Source of the DNA: Photobacterium marinum
GTDB taxonomy: Bacteria; Pseudomonadota; Gammaproteobacteria; Enterobacterales; Vibrionaceae
Direction: 5' to 3'
Assembly (NCBI RefSeq): GCF_000331515.1
Contig: NZ_AMZO01000002.1
Location: 310,001 to 374,000 of the forward strand
DNA length: 64,000 nucleotides
This document shows, piece after piece, positions 1 through 11,278 of this stretch (the stretch's first letter is position 1; each line of letters opens with the position of its first letter). The notes under the pieces were generated by a model. It made no database searches and had not been told where the DNA came from. It saw nothing but the letters and a program-made list of their open reading frames with translations. A program made the translations under genes and the position numbers.

Positions 1-624
1 ACATTATGTGATCTCTCTGGCGAAATGCTGAAATTGGCTGAGCAGGAAATTGCCAAAAATGGCCTTCTTGAGCAATATCGTCTGGTTCATAGCCCAGTCC
101 AGCAGGTTGGTGAACACTTAGATGGCTCTGTTGATTTGGTACTGTTCCATGCGGTAATGGAATGGTTGTCAGATCCGAAAGATGCGCTTGAGCGTTTGCT
201 AGAGCAGGTAAAACCAGGCGGTATTATTTCGGTCATGTTCTATAACTACAATGGCTTGCTATTTAAGAACTTGATTTGCGGGAATTTGACTCACATTGAG
301 CAGGGCATGCCGCATCGTAAGCGCTTCAAGCTCCAACCGCAGAAAGGCATAAAGCCTGAAGACGTATATAGCTGGTTAACTGATGCAGGATTTAACATCC
401 TCGGTAAAACCGGGGTTCGTACCTTCCATGATTACATGCAAAGCAACATGGTAGGGGATTATACATTTGAACAAGTTCTTGAGATGGAGCAGAAGCTTTG
501 TCGTCAGGAACCGTATTTGTCCTTAGGGCGTTATATTCACGTATACGCTCAAAAGCCGCTGGCGTCTGATGATAAGAGTGGTAAAGAGACAGACATTGAT
601 AACAGCAATAAGGACAACGGATGA
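1..624 (+). CDS. cmoM: CmoM tRNA methyltransferase (SmtA), 5' end cut by window
   Basis: Only the last 207 codons are visible; the reading frame is open to the first base, so the SAM-binding N-terminus lies outside the window. CmoM is a cytosolic SAM-dependent enzyme that methylates 5-carboxymethoxyuridine at the wobble position of certain tRNAs. The visible part has the class I methyltransferase features [12 protein letters not shown] and a [13 protein letters not shown] strand. The stop overlaps the mukF start by four bases (ATGA at 621-624), so it is translationally coupled to mukFEB. The same smtA-mukF-mukE-mukB order is known from E. coli, which makes the assignment secure despite the missing start. 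Confidence 0.9.
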   Translation, partial: TLCDLSGEMLKLAEQEIAKNGLLEQYRLVHSPVQQVGEHLDGSVDLVLFHAVMEWLSDPKDALERLLEQVKPGGIISVMFYNYNGLLFKNLICGNLTHIEQGMPHRKRFKLQPQKGIKPEDVYSWLTDAGFNILGKTGVRTFHDYMQSNMVGDYTFEQVLEMEQKLCRQEPYLSLGRYIHVYAQKPLASDDKSGKETDIDNSNKDNG

Positions 625-1943
625 GTGATGTTTCCCAGACCGTTCCCGAGTTGGTCAGTTGGGTTAAGCAACATGAGTTTTCGCTTAACCTGCCAACGGA
701 GCGGCTGGCGTTCTTGTTGGCGATTGCTGTACTGAGCGGCGATCGCTTTGATGAAGAATTAGGGGAAGGCGAGCTGGTTGATGCGTTTCGCATTGTCAGC
801 GATATGTTTGACCAGTCGCAGGAAACGCTGGCTTTTCGTGCCAATAACGCGATTAACGAGTTGGTTCGCCAACGTTTGATTACCCGCTTTACCAGTGAGG
901 TAACAGATGGCGCCAGTATCTATCGACTCAGCCCGCTAGCGCTGGGTATTACCGATTATTATGCCCGTCACCGTGAATACTCATCGCTTAAGCTGTCAAT
1001 TCAGCTGGCGATGGTAGCCGATGAAATTAATAAGGCTGCTGAAGCGGCGAAAGAAGACGGTGATGAGAGGCACTGGCGTCAGCAGGTATACGCGGTACTG
1101 AAATACTCAGTTGCCGAAATTTTTGATCGTATTGACCTCAACCAGCGCACTATGGATGAGCAGCAACAGCAGGTGAAGCAAGATATTGCTGAGCTGCTGA
1201 ACCAGGACTGGCGAGCTGCAATCACTAATTGTGAAAGTCTGCTTAACGAAACCTCCAGCACGCTGCGTGAACTGCAGGATACGCTACAGGCGGCTGGTGA
1301 TCAGTTGCAGAGTCAGCTACTGACAATCCAGGAAGAAATTCAGGGCAATCCTGATCTGGATTTTGTCGATGCGATGATATTTATCCTCCAGGCGAAACTA
1401 GACCGCATCATCAACTGGGGCCAGCAGGCGATTGACCTGTGGATCGGTTATGACCGCCACGTTCATAAGTTTATCCGTACTGCGATCGATATGGATAAGA
1501 ACCGGGCATTCAGCCAGCGTCTGCGCCAGTCGGTTGCCGACTATTTCGACGACCCGTGGCTCCTGACTTACGCTGATGCCGAGCGTCTGCTCGACATGCG
1601 TGATGAGGCTCTGGTTCTGCGTGACGATGAAGTCACCGGTATCGTACCGGAGGAGATGGAATTTGAAGAGCTCAGCCTGGTGAACGACCAGCTGGCTGAC
1701 CAAGTTGCAGTAATGCTGCAGGCCCACAAAGCAACGGGCGCTGCAATTAACCTGAGTATGCTTCTTAAAGATTATCTGGCTCAGCATCCACATGCGCAAC
1801 ACTTTGATTTGTCGCGTATTGTGATTGATCAGGCTGTCAGACTCGGTTACTCCGAGGCCGATTTCAGTGCGATTCAGCCTGATTGGGAAGCAATTAATGA
1901 CTACGGAGCCAAGGTACAAGCTAATGTCATCGATAAATATTGA
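621..1943 (+). CDS. mukF: MukF, kleisin subunit of MukBEF condensin
   Basis: MukF (440 residues, the usual length) is the kleisin that bridges the two MukB heads and binds MukE dimers in the chromosome-organising MukBEF complex. The N-terminal part is the winged-helix dimerisation region, the middle is helical (about 120-290), and the acidic linker around 325-350 precedes the C-terminal domain that contacts a MukB head. The start overlaps the cmoM stop as ATGA and has AAGGA upstream. The end overlaps mukE by 20 bases. Identification rests on recognisable sequence and on the invariant mukF-mukE-mukB order. Confidence 0.96.
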   Translation: MSDVSQTVPELVSWVKQHEFSLNLPTERLAFLLAIAVLSGDRFDEELGEGELVDAFRIVSDMFDQSQETLAFRANNAINELVRQRLITRFTSEVTDGASIYRLSPLALGITDYYARHREYSSLKLSIQLAMVADEINKAAEAAKEDGDERHWRQQVYAVLKYSVAEIFDRIDLNQRTMDEQQQQVKQDIAELLNQDWRAAITNCESLLNETSSTLRELQDTLQAAGDQLQSQLLTIQEEIQGNPDLDFVDAMIFILQAKLDRIINWGQQAIDLWIGYDRHVHKFIRTAIDMDKNRAFSQRLRQSVADYFDDPWLLTYADAERLLDMRDEALVLRDDEVTGIVPEEMEFEELSLVNDQLADQVAVMLQAHKATGAAINLSMLLKDYLAQHPHAQHFDLSRIVIDQAVRLGYSEADFSAIQPDWEAINDYGAKVQANVIDKY

Positions 1944-2661
1944 AGAATTTATGCCTGAAAAGCTGGCCAAGGCGATTGCCAACCCGCTTTTCCCGGCACT
2001 GGATAATGCGCTGCGTTCTGGCCGTCATATCGCCAGCGAAGATTTGGATAATCACGCATTGCTGATTGAGTTCGAACTGGAACTGGCAATGTTCTACAAG
2101 CGCTACAACGCTGAACTTGTACGTGCGCCGGAAGGTTTTTTCTACCTGCGCCCGCGTTCAACCTCCCTGATTAACCGTTCAGTACTGGCCGAACTGGATA
2201 TGCTGGTCGGTAAAGTATTGTGTTTCCTTTACCTGAGCCCGGAACGTCTTGCTCACGAAGGGATTTTTACCAACCAGGAACTGTTTGAAGAGCTGGTGGC
2301 TCTGGCGGACGAGAAAAAACTGCTGAAGTTGGTGACTAACCGTGCCAGCGGTTCAGATCTTGACCGTGAAAAACTGTACGACAAGGTAAAAACATCCCTG
2401 CGTCGTCTGCGCCGTATCGGCATGATTATCCCGGTTGGCGAAAACGGTAAATTCCGCATCAGCGAGGCGGTATTCCGCTTCGGTGCTGACGTGCGTGCTG
2501 GTGATGATGTGCGTGAAGCACAGCTGCGTCTGATCCGTGATGGTGAAGCCGTTGTTGTTCACCAGCAGGAGCCAAGTCAGTCAAGCCTGCTTGACGAGCA
2601 AGAAAATGCTGAAGAATCAGCAACAGAAACAGATTATGCCGGACAGGAGGGTGAAGCCTGA
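1924..2661 (+). CDS. mukE: MukE, KITE-type subunit of MukBEF condensin
   Basis: MukE (245 residues from this start) binds the MukF linker and DNA in the MukBEF complex. I chose the ATG at 1924 because it gives the family N-terminus [15 protein letters not shown]; an open frame runs back to 1825 but that extension is inside mukF and has no family counterpart. Conserved stretches [13 protein letters not shown] and [12 protein letters not shown] are visible, followed by a variable acidic tail. It overlaps mukF by 20 bases and shares one base with the mukB start (TGATG at 2659-2663), so all three subunits are coupled in translation. Confidence 0.96.
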   Translation: MSSINIEEFMPEKLAKAIANPLFPALDNALRSGRHIASEDLDNHALLIEFELELAMFYKRYNAELVRAPEGFFYLRPRSTSLINRSVLAELDMLVGKVLCFLYLSPERLAHEGIFTNQELFEELVALADEKKLLKLVTNRASGSDLDREKLYDKVKTSLRRLRRIGMIIPVGENGKFRISEAVFRFGADVRAGDDVREAQLRLIRDGEAVVVHQQEPSQSSLLDEQENAEESATETDYAGQEGEA

Positions 2662-5600
2662 TGGAACGCGGTAAGTATCAATCGCTCACAATGGTCAACT
2701 GGAACGGCTTCTTTGCCCGTACTTTTGACATCGACAACCTAGTCACTACTCTGTCTGGTGGTAACGGTGCCGGTAAATCTACCACTATGGCAGCGTTTAT
2801 TACCGCACTGATCCCGGATCAGAGCTTGCTGCACTTCCGTAATACCACAGAGGCCGGCAGTTCAAACGCATCCCGCGATAAAGGTCTGCACGGTAAGCTG
2901 AAACCGGGTACCTGTTACTCGGCGCTGGATGTGGTGAACTCTAAAAATCAGCGCGTTATTTTTGCCGTTAAGCTACAACAGGTTGCTGGCCGTGATAAGA
3001 AGGTGGATATCAAACCATTTATTATCCAAGGCCTGCCTGCGGACGTGAAGCCGACTGAAGTGCTGGTGGAGTCACTGTCTGATAATCAGGCACGTGTTCG
3101 CCAGATCAACGAAGTTAAAGAGATCGTTTCTCAGTACGAAGGCGTTCAGTTCAAGGCATTCAACTCAGTTACTGATTACCACGTTCAGATGTTTGAATTT
3201 GGTGTGCTGCCGAAGAAACTGCGTAACAGTACCGACCGTTCTAAGTTCTATCGTTTGATCGAAGCATCACTCTACGGTGGTATTTCCAGCGCCATCACCC
3301 GCTCACTACGTGACTATCTTCTGCCGCACAATACCGGTGTTAAGAAGGCTTTCCAGGATATGGAAGCGGCATTGCGCGAAAACCGCATGACACTGGAAGC
3401 AATTAAGCTGACTCAGAGCGATCGTGACCTGTTCAAGCACTTGATCACAGAAGCGACTAACTATGTAGCAGCAGATTACATGCGCCATGCGAATGAACGT
3501 CGCAACAAGCTTGAGAAAACTCTGAGCTTGCGTGGTGAGATGATGGGGTCGCGCAAGTCGCTTGAAGATAACCAGACGTCGCTGAAAAACATGTCGGTAG
3601 AGCTGGATGAATTGACCGAGCGCGAGAGTGCGCTGGAGCAGGATCATCAGGCGGCATCGGATCACCTGCAACTGGTTCAGACGGCTGTGCGTCAGCAGGA
3701 AAAGATCGAACGTTACCGTGAAGATCTTGAAGAGCTGACTGAGCGTCTGGAAGAGCAGGTTATGGTGGTTGAAGAAGCCGCTGAACAACTTGCAATGGCA
3801 GAAGAGCAGGCTCTGCTAAGCGAAGAAGAAGTAGATAGCCTGAAGACTCAGCTTGCCGATTACCAGCAGGCGCTGGATATGCAGCAGACTCGTGCTCTGC
3901 AATATCAGCAGGCTGTTCAGGCGCTGGAAAAAGCCCGCGAGCTTTCCGGTGACCATCAGCTGCTAGCCGATCAGGCGGTTCCTTATCTTGCTCAACTGAA
4001 GCAGGAGCAGGATGTTCAGACAACAGCGCTGCTTGCACTGAAACACAAACTGGACATGTCTTCGGCGGCTGCGAAGCAGTTCGAAAAAGGTCTTCAGATC
4101 GTAACTACGATTGCCGGTGCCGTTGATCGTGCAACAGCCGGTGAGAAAGCTCGTGAGCTGATTGCCCATGCACGCCAGTTGCGTAGCGTGACAGAACGTA
4201 GTGAGCAGCTGAAAGCACAATACCGCGACTTGGAGCGCAGTGTGCGCAACCAACGCCAGGCAACCGAACTGGCAGAAGCCTACAGCAAGCGATTTGCGAC
4301 GGCTATCGACAGTGAACTGGCGCTGGCTGAAGAGCAGGCTCGCCATGAAGCGACTTTGGAAAATCTGGAACAGCAACAGGAAGTACTGGTTGAACAGCGC
4401 AGTGAGTTGCGTCGTCAGGAACAGCAGTTGTCAGCACAGATTTCATCGCTGGAAGCACAGGCTCCGGCTTGGATTGCTGCTTCAGAAGCACTGGAAAAAC
4501 TGGCAGAACAATCTGAGCGCGAGCTGGCTGACAGTCAAGATGTAATGAGCGCGATGCAGGCAACGCTGGATAAAGAGCGTGAAGCATCAGCGGCTCGTGA
4601 TCAGCTGGCAGCCCGCAAGCAGCAACTTGAATTAGATATCGAGCGTCTGGCACAGCCGGGCGGTAGTGATGATTCTCGTCTTCGTTCACTGGCAGATACC
4701 CTTGGCGGTAGCCTGCTTTCTGAAATTTACGATGACATCACGATTGCTGATGCGCCGTATTTCAGTGCAATGTACGGCCCTGCTCGTCATGCGATTGTGG
4801 TACCGGATCTGAAAGGTATCAAAGAAAAGCTGGTCGCGCTGGATGACTGTCCTGATGACCTGTATATCATTGAAGGTGATGCTGATTCGTTTGACGACAG
4901 TGGTTTTGATGTTGATGAACTGGAAGATGCTGTTTGCGTTCATCTGAACGATCGCCAGTTACGTTACTCTCGTTTCCCGAAAGTTCCGCTGTTTGGTCGT
5001 GCTGCGCGTGAGCAACGTTTGGAGCAACTGCGTGAAGAGCGAGAGCAGGTAGTAGAAGATCACGCGAAAGCATCGTTTGATTCGCAGAAGCTACAGCGTC
5101 TGTATCAGAGCTTTAACAGCTTTGTGGCTACTCACATGGTCGTTGCTTTCAATGAAGATCCGGAAGCGGCACTGAAGGTAGCCCGTGACAAGCGTAACCA
5201 GGTTTCCCGCAGCATGTCTGAATCAGACAGCCAGGAACAACAGCAGCGTAGCCAGTTGACAGCTGCGCGTGAAGGTCTGTCTCTGCTGGGTAAACTGAAC
5301 CCACTTGTTAACCTGTTGGAAGACGACACGCTTCAGGCTCGTTTTGAAGAAGTTGAACAACAGCTGGCTCAATTGGATGAAGCGCGTCACTACCTGGATC
5401 GCCACGGTAAAGCCATCACTGAACTGGAAGGTTTGGTTTCTACGTTGGACGCCGACCCCGAACAGTTTGAAGCTTTGCAGGCTGAATACGAAAAAGCTGA
5501 CCAGACGTTGCAGGCACTTAAGACCAAGATTTTTGTAATAGCTGATCTGGTTGAGCGTCGTCACCACTTTAGTTACGCCGATTCGGTCGAGCTCCTGAAC

Positions 5601-7121
5601 AAGAGTTCAGAGTTGAACGAACAGCTGAAAGCAAAATTGGTTGCCGCTGAGCGTGAGCGTGGTCGTGGTCGTGAAGCACTGAAACAAGCTCGTGCTCAGT
5701 CTAACCAATACAACCAGCTGCTGGCGTCTCTGAAGAGTTCACATCAGGCGAAACTGGAAACGGTTCAGGAATTTGAACGTGAACTTCAGGAGCTGGGTGT
5801 TCGTGCTGATGTTGAAGCTGAAGAGCGTGCCCGTCTGCGTCGTGATGAGCTGAATGAACGTCTGCACAGCTCCCGTACCCGTCGTAGCCAGCTTGAAAAA
5901 TCGATCACGTCGATTGAGTTGGAAATGAAGGGCACAGTGAAGCGCCTGCGTAAACTTGTTAAGGATTACCATGAAATCCGCAAGCTGGTGGTAACCGCGA
6001 AAGCGGGCTGGTGTGCTGTTCTGCGTCTGGCTCGTGAAAGTGATGTTGAGCGCCGCCTGCACCGCCGTGAAATGGCTTACATGTCTGCTGATGAACTGCG
6101 TTCACTGTCAGATAAATCACTGGGCGCGCTGCGTCTGGCTGTAGCTGATAACGAAGAACTTCGTGATGCACTGCGTGCATCGGAAGATGTATCTCGTCCA
6201 GAGCGTAAAGTTCTGTTCTACATCGCTGTGTACCAGCATCTGCGTGAACGTATCCGTCAGGATATTATCCGCACAGATGATCCGGTAGAAGCGATTGAAG
6301 AAATGGAAGTTGAGCTGGCTCGACTGAGTGAAGAACTGACCGCGCGCGAACAGCGTCTGGCTATCAGCTCAGACTCGGTTGCCAACATTATTCGCAAGAC
6401 TATCCAGCGTGAGCAGAACCGTATCCGTATGCTGAACCAAGGGTTGCAGAATATTGGTTTCGGCCAGGTTAAAGGTGTGCGTCTAAATGTGAAGGTGCGT
6501 GATACCCACGAATCACTGTTGAGTGGTCTGGCAGAGCAGCAGGACCAGCATCAGGATCTGTTCGGTAACCACCGTCTGTCGTTCTCTGAAGCGATTGCCA
6601 AGTTGTTCCAGCGTTTGAACCCGCATATTGATATGGGTCAGCGTTCACCACAGGTACTGGGTGAAGAGCTGCTTGATTACCGTAATTACCTTGAGCTGAG
6701 CATTGAAGTTAATCGTGGTACCGACGGCTGGTTGCAGGCAGAATCCGGTGCACTGTCTACCGGTGAAGCGATTGGTACTGGTCAGGCGATTTTGCTAATG
6801 GTTGTTCAGAGCTGGGAAGAAGAAGCTCGTCGCCTGCGCGGTAAAGATATCATTCCTTGTCGCTTGTTGTTCCTTGATGAGGCAGCCCGTTTGGATGCCA
6901 AGTCGATTGCGACGCTGTTCGAGCTCTGTGAACGTCTGGATATGCAGTTGCTGATAGCGGCTCCTGAAAATATCAGTCCTGAAAAAGGTACGACCTATAA
7001 GCTGGTGCGTAAGATCTTTAAAGATCGTGAACACGTTCATGTGGTTGGTCTGCGTGGTTTTGGTAATGAGCCTAAATCACAGCCGGGAGTGCCGGAAATG
7101 TTGGAGTTAGACCTCGCTTAG
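2661..7121 (+). CDS. mukB: MukB, SMC-like ATPase of MukBEF condensin
   Basis: MukB (1486 residues; E. coli 1486) is the SMC-like motor of the condensin that compacts and helps segregate the chromosome. The Walker A motif GGNGAGKS lies at residues 33-40. Two long coiled coils flank a hinge at roughly 650-790. The C-terminal head carries an ABC signature ([10 protein letters not shown]) and a Walker B motif ([11 protein letters not shown]). A strong AGGAGG precedes the start. Transcription probably ends at the hairpin at 7151-7178. MukB-type condensin is found in a gammaproteobacterial subset together with MatP, SeqA and Dam, so the host should carry those elsewhere. Confidence 0.97.
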   Translation: MERGKYQSLTMVNWNGFFARTFDIDNLVTTLSGGNGAGKSTTMAAFITALIPDQSLLHFRNTTEAGSSNASRDKGLHGKLKPGTCYSALDVVNSKNQRVIFAVKLQQVAGRDKKVDIKPFIIQGLPADVKPTEVLVESLSDNQARVRQINEVKEIVSQYEGVQFKAFNSVTDYHVQMFEFGVLPKKLRNSTDRSKFYRLIEASLYGGISSAITRSLRDYLLPHNTGVKKAFQDMEAALRENRMTLEAIKLTQSDRDLFKHLITEATNYVAADYMRHANERRNKLEKTLSLRGEMMGSRKSLEDNQTSLKNMSVELDELTERESALEQDHQAASDHLQLVQTAVRQQEKIERYREDLEELTERLEEQVMVVEEAAEQLAMAEEQALLSEEEVDSLKTQLADYQQALDMQQTRALQYQQAVQALEKARELSGDHQLLADQAVPYLAQLKQEQDVQTTALLALKHKLDMSSAAAKQFEKGLQIVTTIAGAVDRATAGEKARELIAHARQLRSVTERSEQLKAQYRDLERSVRNQRQATELAEAYSKRFATAIDSELALAEEQARHEATLENLEQQQEVLVEQRSELRRQEQQLSAQISSLEAQAPAWIAASEALEKLAEQSERELADSQDVMSAMQATLDKEREASAARDQLAARKQQLELDIERLAQPGGSDDSRLRSLADTLGGSLLSEIYDDITIADAPYFSAMYGPARHAIVVPDLKGIKEKLVALDDCPDDLYIIEGDADSFDDSGFDVDELEDAVCVHLNDRQLRYSRFPKVPLFGRAAREQRLEQLREEREQVVEDHAKASFDSQKLQRLYQSFNSFVATHMVVAFNEDPEAALKVARDKRNQVSRSMSESDSQEQQQRSQLTAAREGLSLLGKLNPLVNLLEDDTLQARFEEVEQQLAQLDEARHYLDRHGKAITELEGLVSTLDADPEQFEALQAEYEKADQTLQALKTKIFVIADLVERRHHFSYADSVELLNKSSELNEQLKAKLVAAERERGRGREALKQARAQSNQYNQLLASLKSSHQAKLETVQEFERELQELGVRADVEAEERARLRRDELNERLHSSRTRRSQLEKSITSIELEMKGTVKRLRKLVKDYHEIRKLVVTAKAGWCAVLRLARESDVERRLHRREMAYMSADELRSLSDKSLGALRLAVADNEELRDALRASEDVSRPERKVLFYIAVYQHLRERIRQDIIRTDDPVEAIEEMEVELARLSEELTAREQRLAISSDSVANIIRKTIQREQNRIRMLNQGLQNIGFGQVKGVRLNVKVRDTHESLLSGLAEQQDQHQDLFGNHRLSFSEAIAKLFQRLNPHIDMGQRSPQVLGEELLDYRNYLELSIEVNRGTDGWLQAESGALSTGEAIGTGQAILLMVVQSWEEEARRLRGKDIIPCRLLFLDEAARLDAKSIATLFELCERLDMQLLIAAPENISPEKGTTYKLVRKIFKDREHVHVVGLRGFGNEPKSQPGVPEMLELDLA

Positions 7122-7150
7122 GCATTTGAAAGCTTGAAAAAAATTAACCG

Positions 7151-7178
7151 AAAAGGCCGGATAAATCCGGCCTTTTTT
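7151..7178 (+). terminator. Terminator of cmoM-mukFEB
   Basis: An 11-bp perfect stem with a TAAA loop (arms GGCCGGA / TCCGGCC extended by A/T pairs) is followed by six T residues, 30 bases after the mukB stop. This is a typical Rho-independent terminator and probably ends the mukFEB transcript. Confidence 0.9.
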
Positions 7179-7416
7179 ATGTGATTTTTTTGTCTTTTTT
7201 CAATGATTTCAGTGCTTTTCATGATGCTAAATGTCTTGTTTGTAAGATCCCTTTCTCATTACTTAATAACGCTGGTGATAAATTTTTTGTCCCGCTAATT
7301 ACTCCTAAAATTTCAAATGTTGGATAAGGCCATAAAGAATAAATAACCGAACTGAGCAGTAGCCGGCAGATTGGTTTGGGAACGGCCGATACACACATTG
7401 TCGTAGGGGTGAAGAC

Positions 7417-8424
7417 ATGAAAAAAATAATGTTAGCAATTCTCACCACGGTTGTGGTGGCTGGTTGTGGTTCCGATGACGGTCCTGGTCCTAGTTTGGGA
7501 TCTGTAGGCGATCCAAATGCAGATGCTGGTTCAGGTTCTGGCTCTGCACCAATTTCAGTTGATGTTTCCAAGCCACCAACTGAAGTGCCATCAGATGGTG
7601 ATGAGCTGCAGGCCTGTGTTGCAATCAATTCTGTTAAATTGACAGACCTTTCCGGTCATATTGTCGAATTGACAACAAAGAGTATGAATAATCCGGAGGA
7701 ACTCAGTTCACCACAATGTATTCCTGCTGATTCTGATATACCTGTAGATAGTGATGGTTATCCTCAATTTATTGTGATCGATCTCTATGATGTCGCCGGT
7801 ATTGATTTGGTTAATCTGATTGCTGAACAATTGGTACCTGTTGGTGAGTATGTCAGTATGAGCTTGTCTGTACTTCAGGGAAGTTATGGTGATTTCTTAG
7901 ATACGCCATATTCTTATGTCGGAAGTTTGGTCGATAAGAAGAAGATGGAGATTGTTGAGGACCTTAAATTTGAAGGCCTTAACATCAATATTGATGCGCC
8001 TAAGACTTTCACAATGACATTTGATATCAGAAGTATGATTCAGATGGTTGAGAATGTTTACTATCTGAAAAGTAAAGGCTTGAAACTTATTGATAATGCA
8101 TTGTCCGGAAGTATCTGGGGGGATGTTGATCCATCTTCTTGCCCGATTATGGATAATGCCTATGTATATATGTATGAGTCTGACAGTGAGCAATATGGTG
8201 ATTTAGGCTCGGATCATGAACCTATGATGACGGCTAAGGTAACCGAAAATAATACTTATTCAATGCCTCATGTACCTGAAGGTGAGTACGATGTCATCCT
8301 TGTTTGTGAAGGGCTACTGGATCTGCCGAACCTGATTGATCTGGATATCGATCTTGATGGTGATGCGCCTAAATATACCAATCAGTACCTCAGTCATGAT
8401 GAGGATAAATACCTGTCAATGTAG
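7417..8424 (+). CDS. Lipoprotein, probable DUF4382 domain
   Basis: The 335-residue product begins with a lipoprotein signal (MKKIMLAILTTVVVAGC) in which Cys 17 is the likely acylated residue; Asp at +2 is absent, so outer-membrane sorting is expected. After a Gly/Ser/Asp linker comes a beta-rich domain whose layout (IDLYDVAG..., PVGEYVSMSLSV, TFDIRSMIQ, then LSGSIWGDVDPSSCP) resembles DUF4382. A short carboxypeptidase-regulatory-like module follows (about 240-290). Function unknown. It stands alone, with a good GGGGTGAAG ribosome site. The DUF4382 assignment is from pattern memory and would need a profile search. Confidence 0.6.
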   Translation: MKKIMLAILTTVVVAGCGSDDGPGPSLGSVGDPNADAGSGSGSAPISVDVSKPPTEVPSDGDELQACVAINSVKLTDLSGHIVELTTKSMNNPEELSSPQCIPADSDIPVDSDGYPQFIVIDLYDVAGIDLVNLIAEQLVPVGEYVSMSLSVLQGSYGDFLDTPYSYVGSLVDKKKMEIVEDLKFEGLNINIDAPKTFTMTFDIRSMIQMVENVYYLKSKGLKLIDNALSGSIWGDVDPSSCPIMDNAYVYMYESDSEQYGDLGSDHEPMMTAKVTENNTYSMPHVPEGEYDVILVCEGLLDLPNLIDLDIDLDGDAPKYTNQYLSHDEDKYLSM

Positions 8425-8734
8425 CTTTCAATGGTTTTCCCGGGGGCCGATGGCGCTTCCGGGAACCAAAATCCGGCAGTATATTCTGTTCTGATTCAGT
8501 TTCGATTAAGGGTTACCTGTTACTATTTGTACACGTATAACAGGATCCATCTCTCATTATCAACATAAGGCGATCTTTTCGCTCCTTTCGTTAACTTTCT
8601 GATGCCATTCAGAAACCCCATAAAATGTCAGCATTACTATGCAGCAATGCCTGTATTGTATTGATTGTTTTTTAATCAGTGCTTATATAAATTTCTAATC
8701 AACACGACGAAGCCTGATTGAAAGAGAGTTTGAT
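8425..8734. other. Intergenic region without a gene
   Basis: This gap holds an imperfect hairpin just after the lipoprotein gene (TTCCCGG / CCGGGAA around 8438-8466, no T run) and an AT-rich stretch before the Sel1-repeat gene that probably contains its promoter. I see no open frame with a ribosome site. Confidence 0.5.
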
Positions 8735-9523
8735 ATGCCTGCAGTAATGACCCTTAAAAAAGTTGTTTTTGGCGCAATGTTTGGCCTTGCTGTAATTGGC
8801 TACGGTGCTTCAGCACATGCCTCTGTAACGACCTCGCCGGAGAATCACCTGCTATCAACACTGAACTATGTTGAACTGGAAGCAGAGCAGGGTGACAAGA
8901 ACATGCAGTTGTTTCTGGGACGAGCTTACCTGGAAGGAACAAATGGCCTGAGAGCAGATCCGATGAAAGGACTGTACTGGCTGGAAAAGGCATCGGTTGA
9001 TATGCCAGAAGTAAAAACCATGATTGGTGACCTGTATAAGCTGGGGGAATTACTTCCACGCGATTATGACCTGGCAATCCACTGGTATACAGAAGGTGCA
9101 AAAGCGGGCGATGTATCTGCAATGATTGAGCTGGGTGCTTATTATGCATCAGGTGCGACTGGCTCAGTGGATTGTGAAAATGCGATTAAATGGTTCAATG
9201 AAGCATCAAACGGTGGTTCGCTGGATTCAAAACGTAACCTGGTATGGCTGTATGCAACATGTGAAGACTCACGTCTTCGTGACGGTCAGCGAGCACTGAA
9301 ACTGGCGAAGCAGGTTCTGCACCGTCAGGGCACCGGGGATGCGGGCGATTATGACAACCTGGCAGCAGCTTACGCAGCATGCGGACAGTTCCGCCAGGCA
9401 ATTGAAGCACAGGAAGTAGCGATTGAAAAACTGGAGGAGAATAACACTCAACGATATGCCAAGTTTGAAAACCGACTAAAGATGTACCAGCGTAACCAGA
9501 CTGTTTACATGGCTTCGCTGTAA
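8735..9523 (+). CDS. Secreted Sel1-repeat (SLR/TPR) protein
   Basis: The product (262 residues) has a cleavable signal peptide ending near ASAHA (about residue 29) and then consecutive Sel1-like repeats: LFLGRAYLEG...GLYWLEKA, TMIGDLYKLG...AIHWYTEGA and MIELGAYYASG...AIKWFNEAS. The C-terminal part resembles TPR helices. Such periplasmic repeat proteins act as protein-binding scaffolds; the partner here is unknown. GAGAG lies upstream of the ATG. The gene is monocistronic, bounded by its own terminator at 9555-9582. Confidence 0.8.
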   Translation: MPAVMTLKKVVFGAMFGLAVIGYGASAHASVTTSPENHLLSTLNYVELEAEQGDKNMQLFLGRAYLEGTNGLRADPMKGLYWLEKASVDMPEVKTMIGDLYKLGELLPRDYDLAIHWYTEGAKAGDVSAMIELGAYYASGATGSVDCENAIKWFNEASNGGSLDSKRNLVWLYATCEDSRLRDGQRALKLAKQVLHRQGTGDAGDYDNLAAAYAACGQFRQAIEAQEVAIEKLEENNTQRYAKFENRLKMYQRNQTVYMASL

Positions 9524-9554
9524 TCCACTAATCAACAAACACAATATCTATGTC

Positions 9555-9582
9555 AAAGGCCTGCCATTGCGGTAGGCCTTTT
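9555..9582 (+). terminator. Terminator of the Sel1-repeat gene
   Basis: Arms AAAGGCCTGCC and GGTAGGCCTTT (one G-T pair) enclose a five-base loop and end in a T run, 32 bases after the stop codon. Confidence 0.85.
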
Positions 9583-9861
9583 CGTTATATTCAAAACCCT
9601 GTGCGACTCTATCATTTGTATTAATTGGTAGAATAGATTGCTTGCTCCTAAAACAGGAAAAAGGTTGCTTCAGAATGATCTCGGAAAGCACTACCTTCTG
9701 TTTAAAATCGCTTTCTGAAAATCACGTTTTTCTTTGCTGACCACATTCGAAGATATGTGCCTGTCATCGTTAACTATACTTTCATCATTCTCTTCTACTT
9801 ACTAAGTATTAAATGGTGCTGGTAAGTGGTGGAAGTAATAACAACGAATAAGGTGAGAGCA
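9583..9861. other. Upstream region of torECA
   Basis: With the preceding terminator this makes a gap of about 340 bases. It is AT-rich and should contain the tor promoter. I looked for the decameric tor boxes known from E. coli and for an FNR site and recognised neither. Confidence 0.4.
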
Positions 9862-10035
9862 ATGAATAAGTCAGATCCTGTTGATAATCAAGACAGAGCT
9901 AAACGCGAGTGGCAATTGTTTCTCTTCATTATCATTTTTCTTTTCCCCATCCTCTCTGTGGCCTTTGTTGGTGGCTACGGTTTCCTTGTTTGGGCAATGC
10001 AGGTTTTTTTCATCGGTCCTCCCGGCCATGGATAA
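9862..10035 (+). CDS. torE: TorE, small membrane protein of the NapE/TorE family
   Basis: This 57-residue protein has one long hydrophobic helix and the family signature FPILSVAFVGGYGFLVWAMQ with a GPPGHG tail, as in NapE and TorE. I chose the ATG at 9862 because AAGGTGAG lies directly before it; the open frame reaches back to 9826 without support. It is the first gene of torE-torC-torA. Its function is not established; it is found with periplasmic nitrate or TMAO reductase systems. Confidence 0.85.
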   Translation: MNKSDPVDNQDRAKREWQLFLFIIIFLFPILSVAFVGGYGFLVWAMQVFFIGPPGHG

Positions 10036-10075
10036 GTTGTCCCTGTCATTCATTAGATAAAAGGAAAGTTTGATT

Positions 10076-11257
10076 ATGAATCTGCTAAAGAAACTGTGGG
10101 CGACCTTATGGCGTCCGGCAGTCCATATTAGCCTTGGGGTACTGACCCTCGGCGGTTTTATTGCCGGTATTATGTTCTGGGGGGGCTTTAACACCGCCCT
10201 TGAAATTACCAATACCGAAAAGTTCTGCATCGGCTGTCATGAGATGCGTGACAATGTATACGAAGAATTACAGGGAACGGTTCACTGGACCAATCATTCC
10301 GGTGTCAGGGCAACCTGTCCCGATTGCCATGTTCCTCATAATTGGACCGATAAAATCGCCCGTAAGATGCAGGCCAGTAAGGAAGTGTTCGGGGCAATTT
10401 TTGGCACCATCAATACTCGCGAAAAATTTCTTGATAAGCGGTTGGAACTGGCCAGCCATGAATGGAAACGTTTTGCTGCAAATGGCTCTTTGGAGTGTAA
10501 GAACTGTCATAACTACGACAGTATGAATTGGGATCTGATGTCGGATTTGGCTCGCACCCAGATGAAGCAGGCGGCTGAGCGTGATCAAAGTTGCCTTGAT
10601 TGCCACAAAGGTATCGCTCATGAGCTACCGGGAGATATGGATACATCCGGCGGTATGGTGTCCGAGTTGGTTCAGAAGGCCAACAACACCAGTTTCAGCG
10701 AGGGTGAAAACTACTTCAGTGTTCGCTACCTGCCTATGTATGAAGATGAAGCACTGACTAAAGACGGTGGTCAGCTCAATCCAGCTTCTGAAATTACAGT
10801 GGTACAGGTTAAAGATAACGCGATTCAGATTGAGATAGCTGGCTGGCGTAAAACTAAAGGTTTTGGCCGGGTGATTAACGAAGATTTCGGCCTGAACATT
10901 CCAACAGCGGCGCTGAGTAAAGAGGTCGCGCTAAATGATGCCTTGGTAGAAAAATTCGAAGAGAAAGAAGATGATCTGACCGGTCTTGGTTGGCAGCGGG
11001 TTACCGTTAAGCTCTGGATGGCAAAAGAGTCGCTGATGGATGATGTTGAAGATATCTGGGCAGCGGCAGGTCCGGCTTATAAGACCAACTGTAGTGTCTG
11101 TCATACCCAACCGGCAGAAGACCATTTTGATGCCAATACCTGGCCGGGTATGTTCAACGGTATGTCAGCTTTCGTGAATCTGGATTCCGACAGTGAAGCG
11201 TTGGTGCTGAAGTACCTGCAAAAACACTCATCAGATTTTTCTGAAGGCAGTCATTAA
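10076..11257 (+). CDS. torC: TorC, pentahaem c-type cytochrome for TMAO reductase
   Basis: TorC (393 residues) is a membrane-anchored NapC/NirT-family cytochrome that passes electrons from menaquinol to periplasmic TorA. It has one N-terminal transmembrane helix and five CXXCH haem motifs: CIGCH, CPDCH, CKNCH, CLDCH in the NapC-like part and CSVCH in the C-terminal domain. The ATG at 10076 has AAGGAAA nine bases upstream; a TTG two codons earlier is less likely. It lies 40 bases after torE and 21 bases before torA. The fifth haem and the torA neighbour separate it from NapC. Confidence 0.93.
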   Translation: MNLLKKLWATLWRPAVHISLGVLTLGGFIAGIMFWGGFNTALEITNTEKFCIGCHEMRDNVYEELQGTVHWTNHSGVRATCPDCHVPHNWTDKIARKMQASKEVFGAIFGTINTREKFLDKRLELASHEWKRFAANGSLECKNCHNYDSMNWDLMSDLARTQMKQAAERDQSCLDCHKGIAHELPGDMDTSGGMVSELVQKANNTSFSEGENYFSVRYLPMYEDEALTKDGGQLNPASEITVVQVKDNAIQIEIAGWRKTKGFGRVINEDFGLNIPTAALSKEVALNDALVEKFEEKEDDLTGLGWQRVTVKLWMAKESLMDDVEDIWAAAGPAYKTNCSVCHTQPAEDHFDANTWPGMFNGMSAFVNLDSDSEALVLKYLQKHSSDFSEGSH

Positions 11258-11278
11258 GGTGCAAATGAGGGAATAACT

